Shown one piece after another: positions 1 through 5,222 of a DNA stretch of 5,839 nt. A program made the position numbers and the translations under genes. Position 1 is the stretch's first letter, and every line of letters starts with the position of its first letter. Origin of the DNA: an uncultured Actinomyces sp. (GTDB lineage: Bacteria > Actinomycetota > Actinomycetes > Actinomycetales > Actinomycetaceae); NCBI GenBank assembly GCA_902373545.1, contig CABKMZ010000112.1, positions 1-5,839 on the forward strand, in the 5' to 3' direction. The notes beneath the pieces are model-generated. The model saw nothing but the letters and a program-made list of their open reading frames with translations. It was not told the DNA's origin and made no database searches.

Positions 1-410
1 ATCGGCAGCAGCCTGCGCGCCTGGGACGGGGAGACGTGGGGGAGGGGGCGCAGCGCGGGCGCGGATAGGACGGTGCCGCGCAGCCGTGTCGGATCGAGGA
101 TCGTGGAGGCGGCCGCGATGAGGCCACCCATTGAGTGTCCGAACAGGAACAGGTCGGGGGTGCGCGCGTGGGCGAGGGTCGCCCGGCGCGCGTCGCCGAA
201 GTCGCGGATGAGGGTGCCCACGTCCACGCGGGCGCGGGGACCCTCGGAGGTCCCGTGGCCCGCGTGGTCGTAGAACGCGACGTCGTATCCGGCGCGGGTG
301 AGCGCGGAGCGCAGGTGGGCGTAGCGTCCCGAGTGCTCGGCGTACCCGTGGGAGAGGAGGACGGTTCCGAAGGGTGTCTCCTCGCCTGTCCGTTCGAACG
401 TGACGTGCAT
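1..410 (-). CDS. Alpha/beta hydrolase, monoacylglycerol lipase-like (C-terminus cut by window edge)
   Basis: Only the first 136 residues are in the window. The translation, starting [20 protein letters not shown], shows the N-terminal half of an alpha/beta hydrolase of the serine aminopeptidase S33 / hydrolase-4 type. HGYAEHSGRY (residues 21-30) forms the oxyanion-hole region, YDHAGHGTSEGPR (47-59) is the motif typical of monoglyceride lipases, and GHSMGG (91-96) is the nucleophile elbow with Ser93. The catalytic Asp and His would lie in the missing part. Family members hydrolyse monoacylglycerols or lysophospholipids, but the substrate here is inferred from motif resemblance only. No signal peptide is visible, so the protein is probably cytosolic. 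The ATG overlaps the stop of the upstream aminotransferase by one base (TGATG), and an AGGAG Shine-Dalgarno at 422-426 lies inside that gene 11 bases upstream. Co-transcription and translational coupling are therefore likely. Confidence 0.88.
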   Translation of the reverse strand, partial: MHVTFERTGEETPFGTVLLSHGYAEHSGRYAHLRSALTRAGYDVAFYDHAGHGTSEGPRARVDVGTLIRDFGDARRATLAHARTPDLFLFGHSMGGLIAAASTILDPTRLRGTVLSAPALRPLPHVSPSQARRLLP

Positions 411-1615
411 CAGGCGAAGAGCTCCTGCACTCGGGTGATGCCCTCGACGAGGTCGTCGTCGGCCAGGGCGTAGGAGAAGCGCAGGAAGCCGGAGGGGCCG
501 AAGGCCTCGCCGGGCACGGCCGCGACCTCAACCTCGTCGAGGATCAGGTCCGCGAGCTCGCCCGACGTGTTGGCGACGCGGCCGCGGATGTCGCGACCCA
601 GCAGCCGCTCGACGGAGGGGTAGACGTAGAACGCGCCCTTCGGGGTGGGAACGTCGAAGCCGTCGATCTGGCGTAGCATGTCAACGATCGTGCGGCGGCG
701 GCGGTCGAAGGCGACGCGCATCTCGTCCACGGCGTCCAGGGAGCCGGACACGGCGGCGCGCGCGGCCTCCTGGGCGATGTTGTTGACGTTGGAGGTCAGG
801 TGCGACTGGAAGGACAGCGCGGCCTTGATGACGTCGGAGGGGCCGATCATCCAGCCCACTCGCCAGCCGGTCATCGCGTAGGTCTTGGCCACGCCGTTGA
901 GGATCACGGACTGGTCGGCCAGCTCGGGGACGAGCTTGACGATGTGCGCGGTCTGCGCGTCCTCGTAGAGCAGGTGCTCGTAGATCTCATCCGAAATGAC
1001 CCAGATGCCGTGCTCGAGCGCCCACTGGCCGATCGCGGTCAGCTCCTCGGGCGTGTAGACGCTGCCCGTCGGGTTCGACGGCGAGCACATGAGCAGCACC
1101 TTCGCGCGAGGGGTGCGCGCGGCCTCGAGCTGCTCGACGGTCACCTTGTAGTCCTGGTCGGCACCCGCGAATACCTCGACGGGGGTCGCGCCGGCGAGCT
1201 TGACGACCTCGGGGTAGGTGGTCCAGTAGGGGGTCGGCAGGATCGCCTCGTCGCCGGGGCCGAGCAGCGCGCCGAAAGCCTGGAAGACGGCCTGCTTGCC
1301 GCCGTTGGTGACGACGATGTCGGCGGGGGAGACCTCGTAGCCGGAGTCGCGCAGGGTCTTTTCCGCGATGGCCTCGCGCAGCGCCGGCAGGCCGGCGGCG
1401 GGCGTGTAGCGGTGCATCGCGGGGTTGCGCGCGGCCTTCACGGCGGCCTCGACAATGTAGTCGGGCGTGGCGAAGTCGGGTTCGCCAGCGCCGAAGCCGA
1501 TCACGGGGCGGCCGGCGGCCTTGAGGGCCTTAGCCTTCGCGTCCACGGCCAAGGTCGCGGACGGCGTGATGGCGTTGAAACGATCAGAGACACGGGTGCG
1601 AGGTGTATTGGTCAC
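410..1615 (-). CDS. Pyridoxal-phosphate-dependent aspartate-type aminotransferase (class I, Ib subgroup)
   Basis: This 401-residue cytosolic enzyme should transfer the amino group between aspartate (or another amino acid) and 2-oxoglutarate. The visible fold-type I landmarks are GAGEPDF (42-48), [16 protein letters not shown] (68-83), TNGGKQA (103-109), PYW (129-131), SPSNPTG (178-184, cofactor-contacting Asn181), SDEIYE (208-213, Asp209 and Tyr212), [16 protein letters not shown] (240-255) with the Schiff-base Lys244, and FLRFSYA (377-383) with Arg379 as the likely substrate carboxylate ligand. The length and the NGGKQA and AMTGWR motifs fit the Ib group of bacterial aspartate aminotransferases; exact amino-acid specificity cannot be read. 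I chose GTG at 1615 because homologous-looking sequence begins there ([19 protein letters not shown]). An in-frame ATG at 1687 would add 24 residues of low-complexity leader that look non-coding. GGAGG sits only one base before the GTG, which is unusually close. Confidence 0.93.
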   Translation of the reverse strand: MTNTPRTRVSDRFNAITPSATLAVDAKAKALKAAGRPVIGFGAGEPDFATPDYIVEAAVKAARNPAMHRYTPAAGLPALREAIAEKTLRDSGYEVSPADIVVTNGGKQAVFQAFGALLGPGDEAILPTPYWTTYPEVVKLAGATPVEVFAGADQDYKVTVEQLEAARTPRAKVLLMCSPSNPTGSVYTPEELTAIGQWALEHGIWVISDEIYEHLLYEDAQTAHIVKLVPELADQSVILNGVAKTYAMTGWRVGWMIGPSDVIKAALSFQSHLTSNVNNIAQEAARAAVSGSLDAVDEMRVAFDRRRRTIVDMLRQIDGFDVPTPKGAFYVYPSVERLLGRDIRGRVANTSGELADLILDEVEVAAVPGEAFGPSGFLRFSYALADDDLVEGITRVQELFA

Positions 1616-1626
1616 CCCTCCATGGT

Positions 1627-1676
1627 CCCACGTCGCGCGCCCGCGCGGGTTTTCGCCCCCGCAATGCGCACGTGGG
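1627..1676 (-). promoter_or_regulatory. Structured leader of the aminotransferase mRNA
   Basis: Inverted repeat with 7-base arms, CCCACGT (1627-1633) and ACGTGGG (1670-1676), enclosing a second hairpin made of GCGGG (1645-1649) and CCCGC (1658-1662). In the minus-strand transcript the outer stem would end 11 bases before the GTG start, directly ahead of the GGAGG ribosome-binding sequence. The repeat is seen directly. A regulatory role, or alternatively a protein-binding operator centred near 1651, is inference. No known riboswitch class is recognised. Confidence 0.4.
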
Positions 1677-1742
1677 CTACCTCTCATTTACGAGGCCTTG
1701 GTTGAGATTCCGGGGTTTGTATGGAGATGGGGTCGCACTCGG

Positions 1743-1773
1743 TTGGACAAAGTCGCAGGGTATCCACTAATGT
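1743..1773 (+). promoter_or_regulatory. Candidate promoter for tRNA-Trp-secE
   Basis: TTGGAC at 1743-1748 (or TGGACA at 1744-1749) is followed after 19 (or 18) bases by TAATGT at 1768-1773, which fits the actinobacterial TAnnnT -10 pattern. Transcription would start near 1780, a short distance before the tRNA 5' end at 1797. It is the best sigma-70-type match in the intergenic region, but the spacer is slightly long, so the assignment is moderate. Confidence 0.45.
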
Positions 1774-1780
1774 TTCTCAG

Positions 1781-1794
1781 GCAGGTTTTCCTGC
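1781..1794 (+). other. Small perfect hairpin just upstream of tRNA-Trp
   Basis: GCAGG (1781-1785), loop TTTT, CCTGC (1790-1794): a perfect 5-bp stem ending two bases before the tRNA acceptor stem. It would be part of the 5' leader removed by RNase P. It could help present the cleavage site or could be incidental. It lacks a following U tract and is not a convincing terminator. Confidence 0.4.
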
Positions 1795-1796
1795 GT

Positions 1797-1869
1797 AGGG
1801 CAGTGGCGCAATTGGTAGCGCACCGGTCTCCAAAACCGGCGGTTGTGGGTTCGAGTCCCGCCTGCCCTG
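1797..1869 (+). tRNA. tRNA-Trp (anticodon CCA)
   Basis: A 73-base complete cloverleaf. The acceptor stem AGGGCAG (1797-1803) pairs fully with CTGCCCT (1862-1868), with discriminator G1869. The D stem is GCGC/GCGC (1806-1809, 1818-1821), with GG at 1814-1815 in the loop. The anticodon stem CCGGT/ACCGG encloses loop CTCCAAA with anticodon CCA at 1830-1832, reading UGG. The T stem GTGGG/CCCGC has loop TTCGAGT (1850-1856). The terminal CCA is not encoded and must be added by nucleotidyltransferase. Thirty-four bases separate it from secE and no terminator is visible between them, so tRNA and mRNA are probably made as one transcript and separated by processing. tRNA-Trp next to secE-nusG is a common bacterial arrangement. 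Confidence 0.97.
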
Positions 1870-1891
1870 CGGATAAGGCTTATATTTTCGC

Positions 1892-1897
1892 AGGAGG
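1892..1897 (+). promoter_or_regulatory. Ribosome-binding site of secE
   Basis: AGGAGG, six bases before the ATG at 1904. It is a near-consensus Shine-Dalgarno that fixes the secE start. Confidence 0.85.
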
Positions 1898-1903
1898 ATT
1901 CCC

Positions 1904-2200
1904 ATGGCCGCAGAAAAAGCCTCGGACGTCGAATCCTCGCGCCGAGATCGTACGAAGACGAGCGCAACGCGCAAGCGTGATGACGCAGTCAAGGATCAGA
2001 AGAAGAAGCCTGGTTTCTTCGCGGGCATCTTCCTCTTCATCAAGCAGGTCATCGACGAGATGAAGAAGGTGACCTACCCCACCGCTTCGGAAACCTGGAC
2101 GTACTTCGTTGTCGTCGTTGTGTTTGTCGCCGCAATCATGCTTTTCGCTGGCCTACTCGACTTCGGATTCGGTAAGCTAAGCGCATTGATCTTCGGCTGA
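1904..2200 (+). CDS. secE: Preprotein translocase subunit SecE
   Basis: This 98-residue protein is the small clamp subunit of the SecYEG protein-export channel in the cytoplasmic membrane, where it stabilises SecY. It has the short single-span form typical of Gram-positive bacteria. Residues 1-36 are a charged, Lys/Arg-rich cytosolic extension. An amphipathic helix follows with the family signature at about 46-67 ([20 protein letters not shown]), then one transmembrane helix at about 67-85 ([18 protein letters not shown]) and a short C-terminal tail. The usual tryptophan of the K-V-x-W-P-T motif is tyrosine here (Tyr58), a conservative change. The start is set by an AGGAGG six bases upstream. 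The position between tRNA-Trp and nusG confirms the assignment. Co-transcription with the tRNA upstream is likely, and a terminator-like hairpin lies immediately downstream. Confidence 0.96.
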   Translation: MAAEKASDVESSRRDRTKTSATRKRDDAVKDQKKKPGFFAGIFLFIKQVIDEMKKVTYPTASETWTYFVVVVVFVAAIMLFAGLLDFGFGKLSALIFG

Positions 2201-2208
2201 GACCGACG

Positions 2209-2243
2209 AACCCGCCCGCAGGAACCTGCAGGCGGGTTTCTTT
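2209..2243 (+). terminator. Imperfect intrinsic terminator (attenuator) between secE and nusG
   Basis: AACCCGCC-C-GCAGG (2209-2222) pairs with CCTGC-A-GGCGGGTT (2225-2238), with one C/A mismatch and a tight loop, and is followed by an interrupted T tract, TTTCTTT (2237-2243). The stem and T tract resemble a Rho-independent terminator ending nine bases after the secE stop codon plus the hairpin length. Only about 20 bases lie between the T tract and the nusG ribosome-binding site, with no promoter-like sequence in them. nusG must therefore depend on read-through or on a promoter further upstream. It is best read as a partial terminator. Confidence 0.75.
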
Positions 2244-2263
2244 CACGGTCCGGCCCCATTTCC

Positions 2264-2269
2264 AGGAGG
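2264..2269 (+). promoter_or_regulatory. Ribosome-binding site of nusG
   Basis: AGGAGG, seven bases before GTG at 2277. It decides for the GTG start, which has no competing upstream start codon. Confidence 0.85.
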
Positions 2270-2276
2270 AATAGTC

Positions 2277-3065
2277 GTGAGTGACGACAAGTACACCGAA
2301 GACCTGACCGTCGAAACCGAGCTGGATGCCGCCGCGGCGCCCGCCGAAGAGACCGCCGCCGACGCCCCCGCTGAGGGTGAGGCTCCTGAGCAGGAGGCCT
2401 CCCAGGACGAGGCCGCCGAGGATGGCGCCCCCGAAGAAGCAGCCCCGGCCTCGCCGGAAGAGGAAGCGATCGCCAAGCTGCGCCGCAAGCTCTACATGTC
2501 CCCCGGCGACTGGTACGTCATCCACACCTACTCCGGCCACGAGCGCAAGGTGAAGGCGAACCTCGAGCAGCGCATCACCACGCAGAACATGGAAGACTAC
2601 ATCTTCGCCGTCGAGGTCCCGGACGAGTACGTCATGGAGTACCGCGGCAACGCGAAGAAGCGCGTGCGCCACGTGCGCATCCCCGGCTACGCGATCGTCT
2701 GCATGGACTTCAACGAGGCCTCCTACCGCGTCGTGAAGGAAACCCCCGCCGTCACCGGCTTCGTGGGCGACCAGCACAACCCGGTGCCGCTGTCCATCGA
2801 CGAGGTTGTTATGCTCCTGACGCCCAACGTCCTCGAGGAAGCTGCCGAGGCCGCCAAGGATCAGCCCGCGCCCGTGCAGGCCGTCCAGACCCAGTTCGAG
2901 GTCGGCGAGATCGTCACCGTCGCCGACGGCCCCTTCGAGACCATGTCGGCCACGATCTCCGAGATTATGCCCGAAACCCAGAAGCTCAAGGTGCTCGTCA
3001 CCATCTTCGAGCGCGAAACGCCGCTCGAGCTCGGCTTCGACCAGGTGGAGAAGCTCGAGCAGTGA
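2277..3065 (+). CDS. nusG: Transcription termination/antitermination factor NusG
   Basis: This 262-residue protein is the universal elongation factor that binds the RNA polymerase clamp and links it to Rho, to the ribosome or to intrinsic termination. Residues 1-65 are an acidic Ala/Glu/Pro-rich, probably disordered extension of the kind found in actinobacterial NusG, which makes it longer than the roughly 180-residue E. coli protein. The NGN domain begins at [20 protein letters not shown] (77-96) and includes [11 protein letters not shown] (134-144) and the stretch to about 182. A linker follows, then the KOW domain from about 206 ([21 protein letters not shown], 207-227) to [20 protein letters not shown] (237-256). 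The KOW segment has IFER where IFGR is the usual form, so a commonly conserved glycine is glutamate. The gene sits downstream of an attenuator-like hairpin and upstream of the rplK promoter. Confidence 0.97.
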   Translation: MSDDKYTEDLTVETELDAAAAPAEETAADAPAEGEAPEQEASQDEAAEDGAPEEAAPASPEEEAIAKLRRKLYMSPGDWYVIHTYSGHERKVKANLEQRITTQNMEDYIFAVEVPDEYVMEYRGNAKKRVRHVRIPGYAIVCMDFNEASYRVVKETPAVTGFVGDQHNPVPLSIDEVVMLLTPNVLEEAAEAAKDQPAPVQAVQTQFEVGEIVTVADGPFETMSATISEIMPETQKLKVLVTIFERETPLELGFDQVEKLEQ

Positions 3066-3081
3066 TGTCACCCACCCGGAC

Positions 3082-3111
3082 TTGGGAACGAGGCCGGGTT
3101 GGAGTTATCAT
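3082..3111 (+). promoter_or_regulatory. Likely promoter of rplK-rplA
   Basis: TTGGGA (3082-3087), an 18-base spacer, then TATCAT (3106-3111): a good sigma-70/HrdB-type match lying just after the nusG stop. Transcription would start near 3118 and give a leader of about 110 bases. The -35 falls in the loop of a weak GC hairpin (CCCGG 3075-3079 with CCGGG 3094-3098) that has no U tract and is not called as a terminator. Confidence 0.6.
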
Positions 3112-3117
3112 GCATAT

Positions 3118-3226
3118 TTGTGTGCGTTGGGTGCACTGTGCCCACTGAGCCCCAGTGGGTCCGCCCCTGACGCTCCGCCCTGGTCGGCATCCGTCGGCCA
3201 GAACTTCAGTAGAAAGACCCGCATTC
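3118..3226 (+). promoter_or_regulatory. Leader of the rplK-rplA mRNA with hairpins
   Basis: About 110 untranslated bases from the presumed start site to the rplK ATG. A perfect 7-bp hairpin, CCCACTG (3141-3147), loop AGCCC, CAGTGGG (3153-3159), is followed by an imperfect stem made of CTGG-T-CGG (3180-3187) and CCG-TCGG-CCAG (3191-3201) with an asymmetric internal loop. Neither has a U tract. In other bacteria ribosomal protein L1 represses this operon by binding an rRNA-like structure in the leader. I cannot identify that motif here, so the same role is only a hypothesis. The Shine-Dalgarno before rplK is weak (AGAAAGA near 3211-3217). Confidence 0.4.
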
Positions 3227-3658
3227 ATGGCAAAGAAGAAGAAGGTCACCGGCCTGATCAAGCTTCAGATCGCGGCCGGTGCAGCCACCCCTGCACCCCC
3301 CGTCGGCCCCGCACTGGGCCAGCACGGTGTGAACATCGTCGAGTTCACCAAGGCGTACAACGCGGCCACCGAATCGCAGCGCGGAAACATCATCCCCGTT
3401 GAGATCACCGTCTACGAGGACCGTACTTTCACGTTCGTCCTCAAGACCCCGCCCGCCGCTCAGCTCATCAAGAAGGCTGCTGGCGTCCAGAAGGGTTCCG
3501 GCACCCCGAACACCGCCAAGGTTGGTTCGATCACCATGGCTCAGGCTCGCGAGATCGGCGAGGCCAAGATGGCCGACCTGAACGCGAACGACATCGAGGC
3601 CGCCGCCAAGATCATCGCCGGCACCGCCCGTTCCATGGGCATCACGGTCGAGGACTGA
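3227..3658 (+). CDS. rplK: 50S ribosomal protein L11
   Basis: This 143-residue protein, the usual family length, is the 23S rRNA-binding protein of the GTPase-associated centre that supports elongation-factor function and is needed for RelA-type stringent sensing. The N-terminal domain holds the L11 signature [14 protein letters not shown] (24-37), whose proline-rich segment is the thiopeptide-antibiotic contact region in known L11 proteins. The C-terminal RNA-binding domain runs from about residue 75 ([20 protein letters not shown]) to the end ([10 protein letters not shown]). ATG at 3227 is chosen because [15 protein letters not shown] is the normal L11 N-terminus; an upstream in-frame start would add unrelated residues. 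The Shine-Dalgarno is weak for a highly expressed gene. It lies 70 bases upstream of rplA, presumably in the same operon, with its own promoter after nusG. Confidence 0.98.
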   Translation: MAKKKKVTGLIKLQIAAGAATPAPPVGPALGQHGVNIVEFTKAYNAATESQRGNIIPVEITVYEDRTFTFVLKTPPAAQLIKKAAGVQKGSGTPNTAKVGSITMAQAREIGEAKMADLNANDIEAAAKIIAGTARSMGITVED

Positions 3659-3675
3659 CACCAACCAACCCCCCC

Positions 3676-3707
3676 CGTGGTAGGGCAGGCGCTGCCCGAC
3701 ACCCACG
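3676..3707 (+). other. Intercistronic hairpin between rplK and rplA
   Basis: A perfect stem GGGCAG (3683-3688), loop GCG, CTGCCC (3692-3697), is extended on the outside by CGTGG (3676-3680) with CCACG (3703-3707) across an internal loop. It follows a run of eight C residues (3669-3676). No T tract follows, so it is not an intrinsic terminator. It ends just before the rplA Shine-Dalgarno (AAGGAG, 3713-3718) and could affect mRNA stability or rplA translation. Confidence 0.5.
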
Positions 3708-3728
3708 ACTGCAAGGAGAAGAAGCAGA

Positions 3729-4436
3729 ATGACCAAGCGCTCCAAGAGCTACCGCGCAGCGGCCGAGAAGGTCCACGCGGACGTGCTGTACACCCCCTTC
3801 GAGGCCATGAAGCTGGCCAAGGAGACCGCCGTCACCAAGTTTGACTCGACCGTTGAGGTCGTCTTCCGACTTGGTGTCGACCCCCGCAAGGCGGACCAGA
3901 TGGTCCGTGGCACCGTTTCCCTGCCGCACGGCACCGGCAAGACCGCCCGGGTCTTGGTCTTCGCCGTTGGTCCGCGCGCTCAGGAAGCGATCGACGCAGG
4001 CGCCGACGAGGTCGGCGGCGACGAGCTCATCGAGAAGGTTGCCAAGGGCTACACCGACTTCGATGTCGCCGTTGCTACCCCCGACCTGATGGGCAAGGTT
4101 GGCCGCCTCGGCCGTATCCTCGGCCCCCGTGGCCTCATGCCGAACCCCAAGACCGGCACCGTGACCATGGACGTCGCCAAGGCTGTCAAGGAGATCAAGG
4201 GCGGCCGTATCGAGTTCCGCGTCGACAAGCACGCCAACCTGGCGTTCATCGTCGGCAAGGCCTCCTTCACCGCCGAGCAGCTGACCGAGAACTACGCCTC
4301 CGTCCTGGACGAGGTGCTGCGTCTCAAGCCGACATCCGCCAAGGGCCGCTACCTGCTCAAGGGCGCCGTCGCCACGACGATGGGCCCCGGCATCCCCCTG
4401 GATGTCACCAAGGTCAAGGACCTCATCGAGAAGTGA
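3729..4436 (+). CDS. rplA: 50S ribosomal protein L1
   Basis: This 235-residue protein of normal family length binds the mobile L1 stalk of 23S rRNA and helps release deacylated tRNA from the E site. In many bacteria it also represses its own operon by binding mRNA. The two-domain sequence is complete. Domain I includes [20 protein letters not shown] (37-56) and the C-terminal part, with [20 protein letters not shown] (159-178). The L1 signature lies at about 115-145, with [20 protein letters not shown] (115-134) followed by [11 protein letters not shown]. The start is supported by AAGGAG at 3713-3718, ten bases upstream. It follows rplK by 70 bases containing a hairpin and ends before a long perfect terminator. 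rplJ-rplL do not follow directly, unlike in E. coli. Confidence 0.98.
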   Translation: MTKRSKSYRAAAEKVHADVLYTPFEAMKLAKETAVTKFDSTVEVVFRLGVDPRKADQMVRGTVSLPHGTGKTARVLVFAVGPRAQEAIDAGADEVGGDELIEKVAKGYTDFDVAVATPDLMGKVGRLGRILGPRGLMPNPKTGTVTMDVAKAVKEIKGGRIEFRVDKHANLAFIVGKASFTAEQLTENYASVLDEVLRLKPTSAKGRYLLKGAVATTMGPGIPLDVTKVKDLIEK

Positions 4437-4460
4437 GCCACGCTCGCTGACGAAGCGATC

Positions 4461-4500
4461 CGGGTCCCCGCGCAGCCAAGCTGCGCGGGGACCCGCTTGT
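4461..4500 (+). terminator. Terminator after rplA
   Basis: CGGGTCCCCGCGCAG (4461-4475) pairs perfectly over 15 bases with CTGCGCGGGGACCCG (4481-4495) around the five-base loop CCAAG. It is followed by only a weak T-rich tail, CTTGTTGT. A small stem TCGCT/AGCGA (4444-4458) precedes it. The strength and position just after the rplA stop mark the end of the operon. Being symmetrical, it could also act on the opposite strand. Confidence 0.85.
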
Positions 4501-4536
4501 TGTCGCGGCGCGGGGGTGTGTGGGGCGCGCGATCAA

Positions 4537-4563
4537 TTAGGGACGTAGGTCACAACATATAAG
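4537..4563 (+). promoter_or_regulatory. Candidate promoter of the ECF transporter unit
   Basis: TATAAG at 4558-4563 is the best -10 element upstream of the S-component gene. The -35 is poor: TTAGGG at 4537-4542 with a short 15-base spacer. Transcription would start near 4570 and give a leader of about 50 bases. TAGTGT at 4571-4576 is a weaker alternative -10. Both overlap or adjoin the iron-box-like palindrome, so repressor binding there would block RNA polymerase. Confidence 0.4.
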
Positions 4564-4583
4564 GTGAGGATAGTGTAGCCTTA
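4560..4583 (+). promoter_or_regulatory. Candidate DtxR/IdeR iron box
   Basis: The 19-mer TGAGGATAGTGTAGCCTTA (4565-4583) matches the known DtxR-family consensus TWAGGTTAGSCTAACCTWA at 14 of 19 positions, seven in each nine-base half. It matches the diphtheria tox operator at 13 of 19 positions by my alignment from memory. A second register, TAAGGTGAGGATAGTGTAG (4560-4578), matches the consensus at 13 of 19. Iron-loaded DtxR/IdeR binds such sites to repress iron-uptake genes. The alignment is visible in the sequence; actual binding is inference. Confidence 0.5.
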
Positions 4584-4610
4584 ATTCGCTTGTATCAACC
4601 TATATTCGAC

Positions 4611-4615
4611 AAGGG
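4611..4615 (+). promoter_or_regulatory. Ribosome-binding site of the S-component gene
   Basis: AAGGG seven bases before ATG at 4623. It favours this ATG over a TTG at 4590, which has no purine-rich sequence upstream. Confidence 0.65.
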
Positions 4616-4622
4616 TCGCAAC

Positions 4623-5222
4623 ATGTCTCAGGTTACGGGTTCGGGCGTCACAAAGGCGCGCTCGGCCGTCACGATCGGTGCTTTCACCGCCGTCTACTTT
4701 GTCCTCATGTGGTGCTCGGCGATGCTCGGCTTCTTCGGGCCGGCGTTCATGTTCGTCGGCGGGATTGTTGGCCTCCTCCTGAACGGGCCGGTCATCATGC
4801 TCATGCTGGTGCGTTCGCGCATGTTTGGGACGATGACGATCATGGCGGGCATCGTCGCCTTCTTCATGGTCGTGACAGGGCATGCGTGGGTGACCGTACC
4901 GGTCGCCCTCGTTCTCGGTTTCCTGGCTGACCTTATCGCCCACAGTGGCGGCTATCTTAGTGCCCCTCGAAACATTGCAGCATACATGCTGTTTTCCCTG
5001 TGGGGGATTGGCCCGCTTGCTCCGATTTTCTTTGCTCCCGACTCCTACTACGCGGATGTCGCGTCCCAGATGGGCCAGGACTACGCGGATGGTATGCGTG
5101 CCCTCTTTAGCCCCGCGGTCATCAGCGTGTGGGTGGTTGTTACGATGATCGTCGCGTGCCTCGGCGGGCTTATTGGTCGTTTCTTGCTGCGCAAGCACTT
5201 CGCGAAGGCTGGCGTTGCCTGA
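4623..5222 (+). CDS. ECF transporter S-component, MptD/Trep_Strep family (substrate unknown)
   Basis: This 199-residue integral membrane protein has about six hydrophobic segments (near 13-33, 39-63, 69-85, 88-106, 116-138 and 163-186) and almost no soluble domain, which is the size and layout of the substrate-binding S-component of an energy-coupling factor importer. The pattern GFLADLIAHSGGYLSAPRN (99-117) and the C-terminal GGLIGRFLLRKHFAKAGVA (181-199) resemble the MptD/Trep_Strep family as I recall it. The next gene encodes EcfT, which supports the assignment. The substrate is not established by sequence. The family name comes from an iron-linked mycobacterial locus, and an iron-box-like palindrome lies upstream, so an iron- or heme-related substrate is a reasonable guess, while a vitamin or other metal remains possible. 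The start is ATG 4623 with AAGGG upstream. Confidence 0.82.
   Translation: MSQVTGSGVTKARSAVTIGAFTAVYFVLMWCSAMLGFFGPAFMFVGGIVGLLLNGPVIMLMLVRSRMFGTMTIMAGIVAFFMVVTGHAWVTVPVALVLGFLADLIAHSGGYLSAPRNIAAYMLFSLWGIGPLAPIFFAPDSYYADVASQMGQDYADGMRALFSPAVISVWVVVTMIVACLGGLIGRFLLRKHFAKAGVA

Noticed and set aside
1616..1687. ATG at 1687 as the aminotransferase start
   Set aside because: It adds 24 residues unlike the family and runs through an inverted repeat that looks like untranslated leader. GTG 1615 begins at the conserved N-terminus.
800..1705. Long plus-strand open frame of 301 codons opposite the aminotransferase
   Set aside because: It is the antisense of a clearly functional gene with intact catalytic motifs. 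The translation is Gly/Arg/Val-rich with no recognisable domain, as expected for a shadow frame in high-GC DNA.
1881..1886. TATATT as a -10 element for a separate secE promoter
   Set aside because: No -35 lies at the right distance, since that position falls in the T arm of the tRNA. Transcription would also start at the Shine-Dalgarno itself.
2136..3071. Minus-strand open frame of 311 codons opposite nusG
   Set aside because: It is the antisense of nusG, with low-complexity Gly/Leu/Val composition and no ribosome-binding site or family motif.
3071..3102. Terminator after nusG
   Set aside because: The CCCGG/CCGGG stem has a 14-base loop and no T tract, and the region is better explained as the rplK promoter.
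3155..3226. Upstream in-frame start for rplK at 3155
   Set aside because: The extra residues are unlike L11, and [15 protein letters not shown] at 3227 is the standard N-terminus.
3669..3676. Run of eight C as a phase-variable tract
   Set aside because: It lies between genes rather than in a coding or promoter-spacer position, and both neighbours are essential ribosomal proteins.
4601..4606. TATATT as a -10 element for the ECF unit
   Set aside because: It is a good hexamer, but a start near 4613 would remove most of the AAGGG ribosome-binding site, and there is no -35 match.
4590..4622. TTG at 4590 as the S-component start
   Set aside because: It has no Shine-Dalgarno upstream, while ATG 4623 has AAGGG at the right distance.
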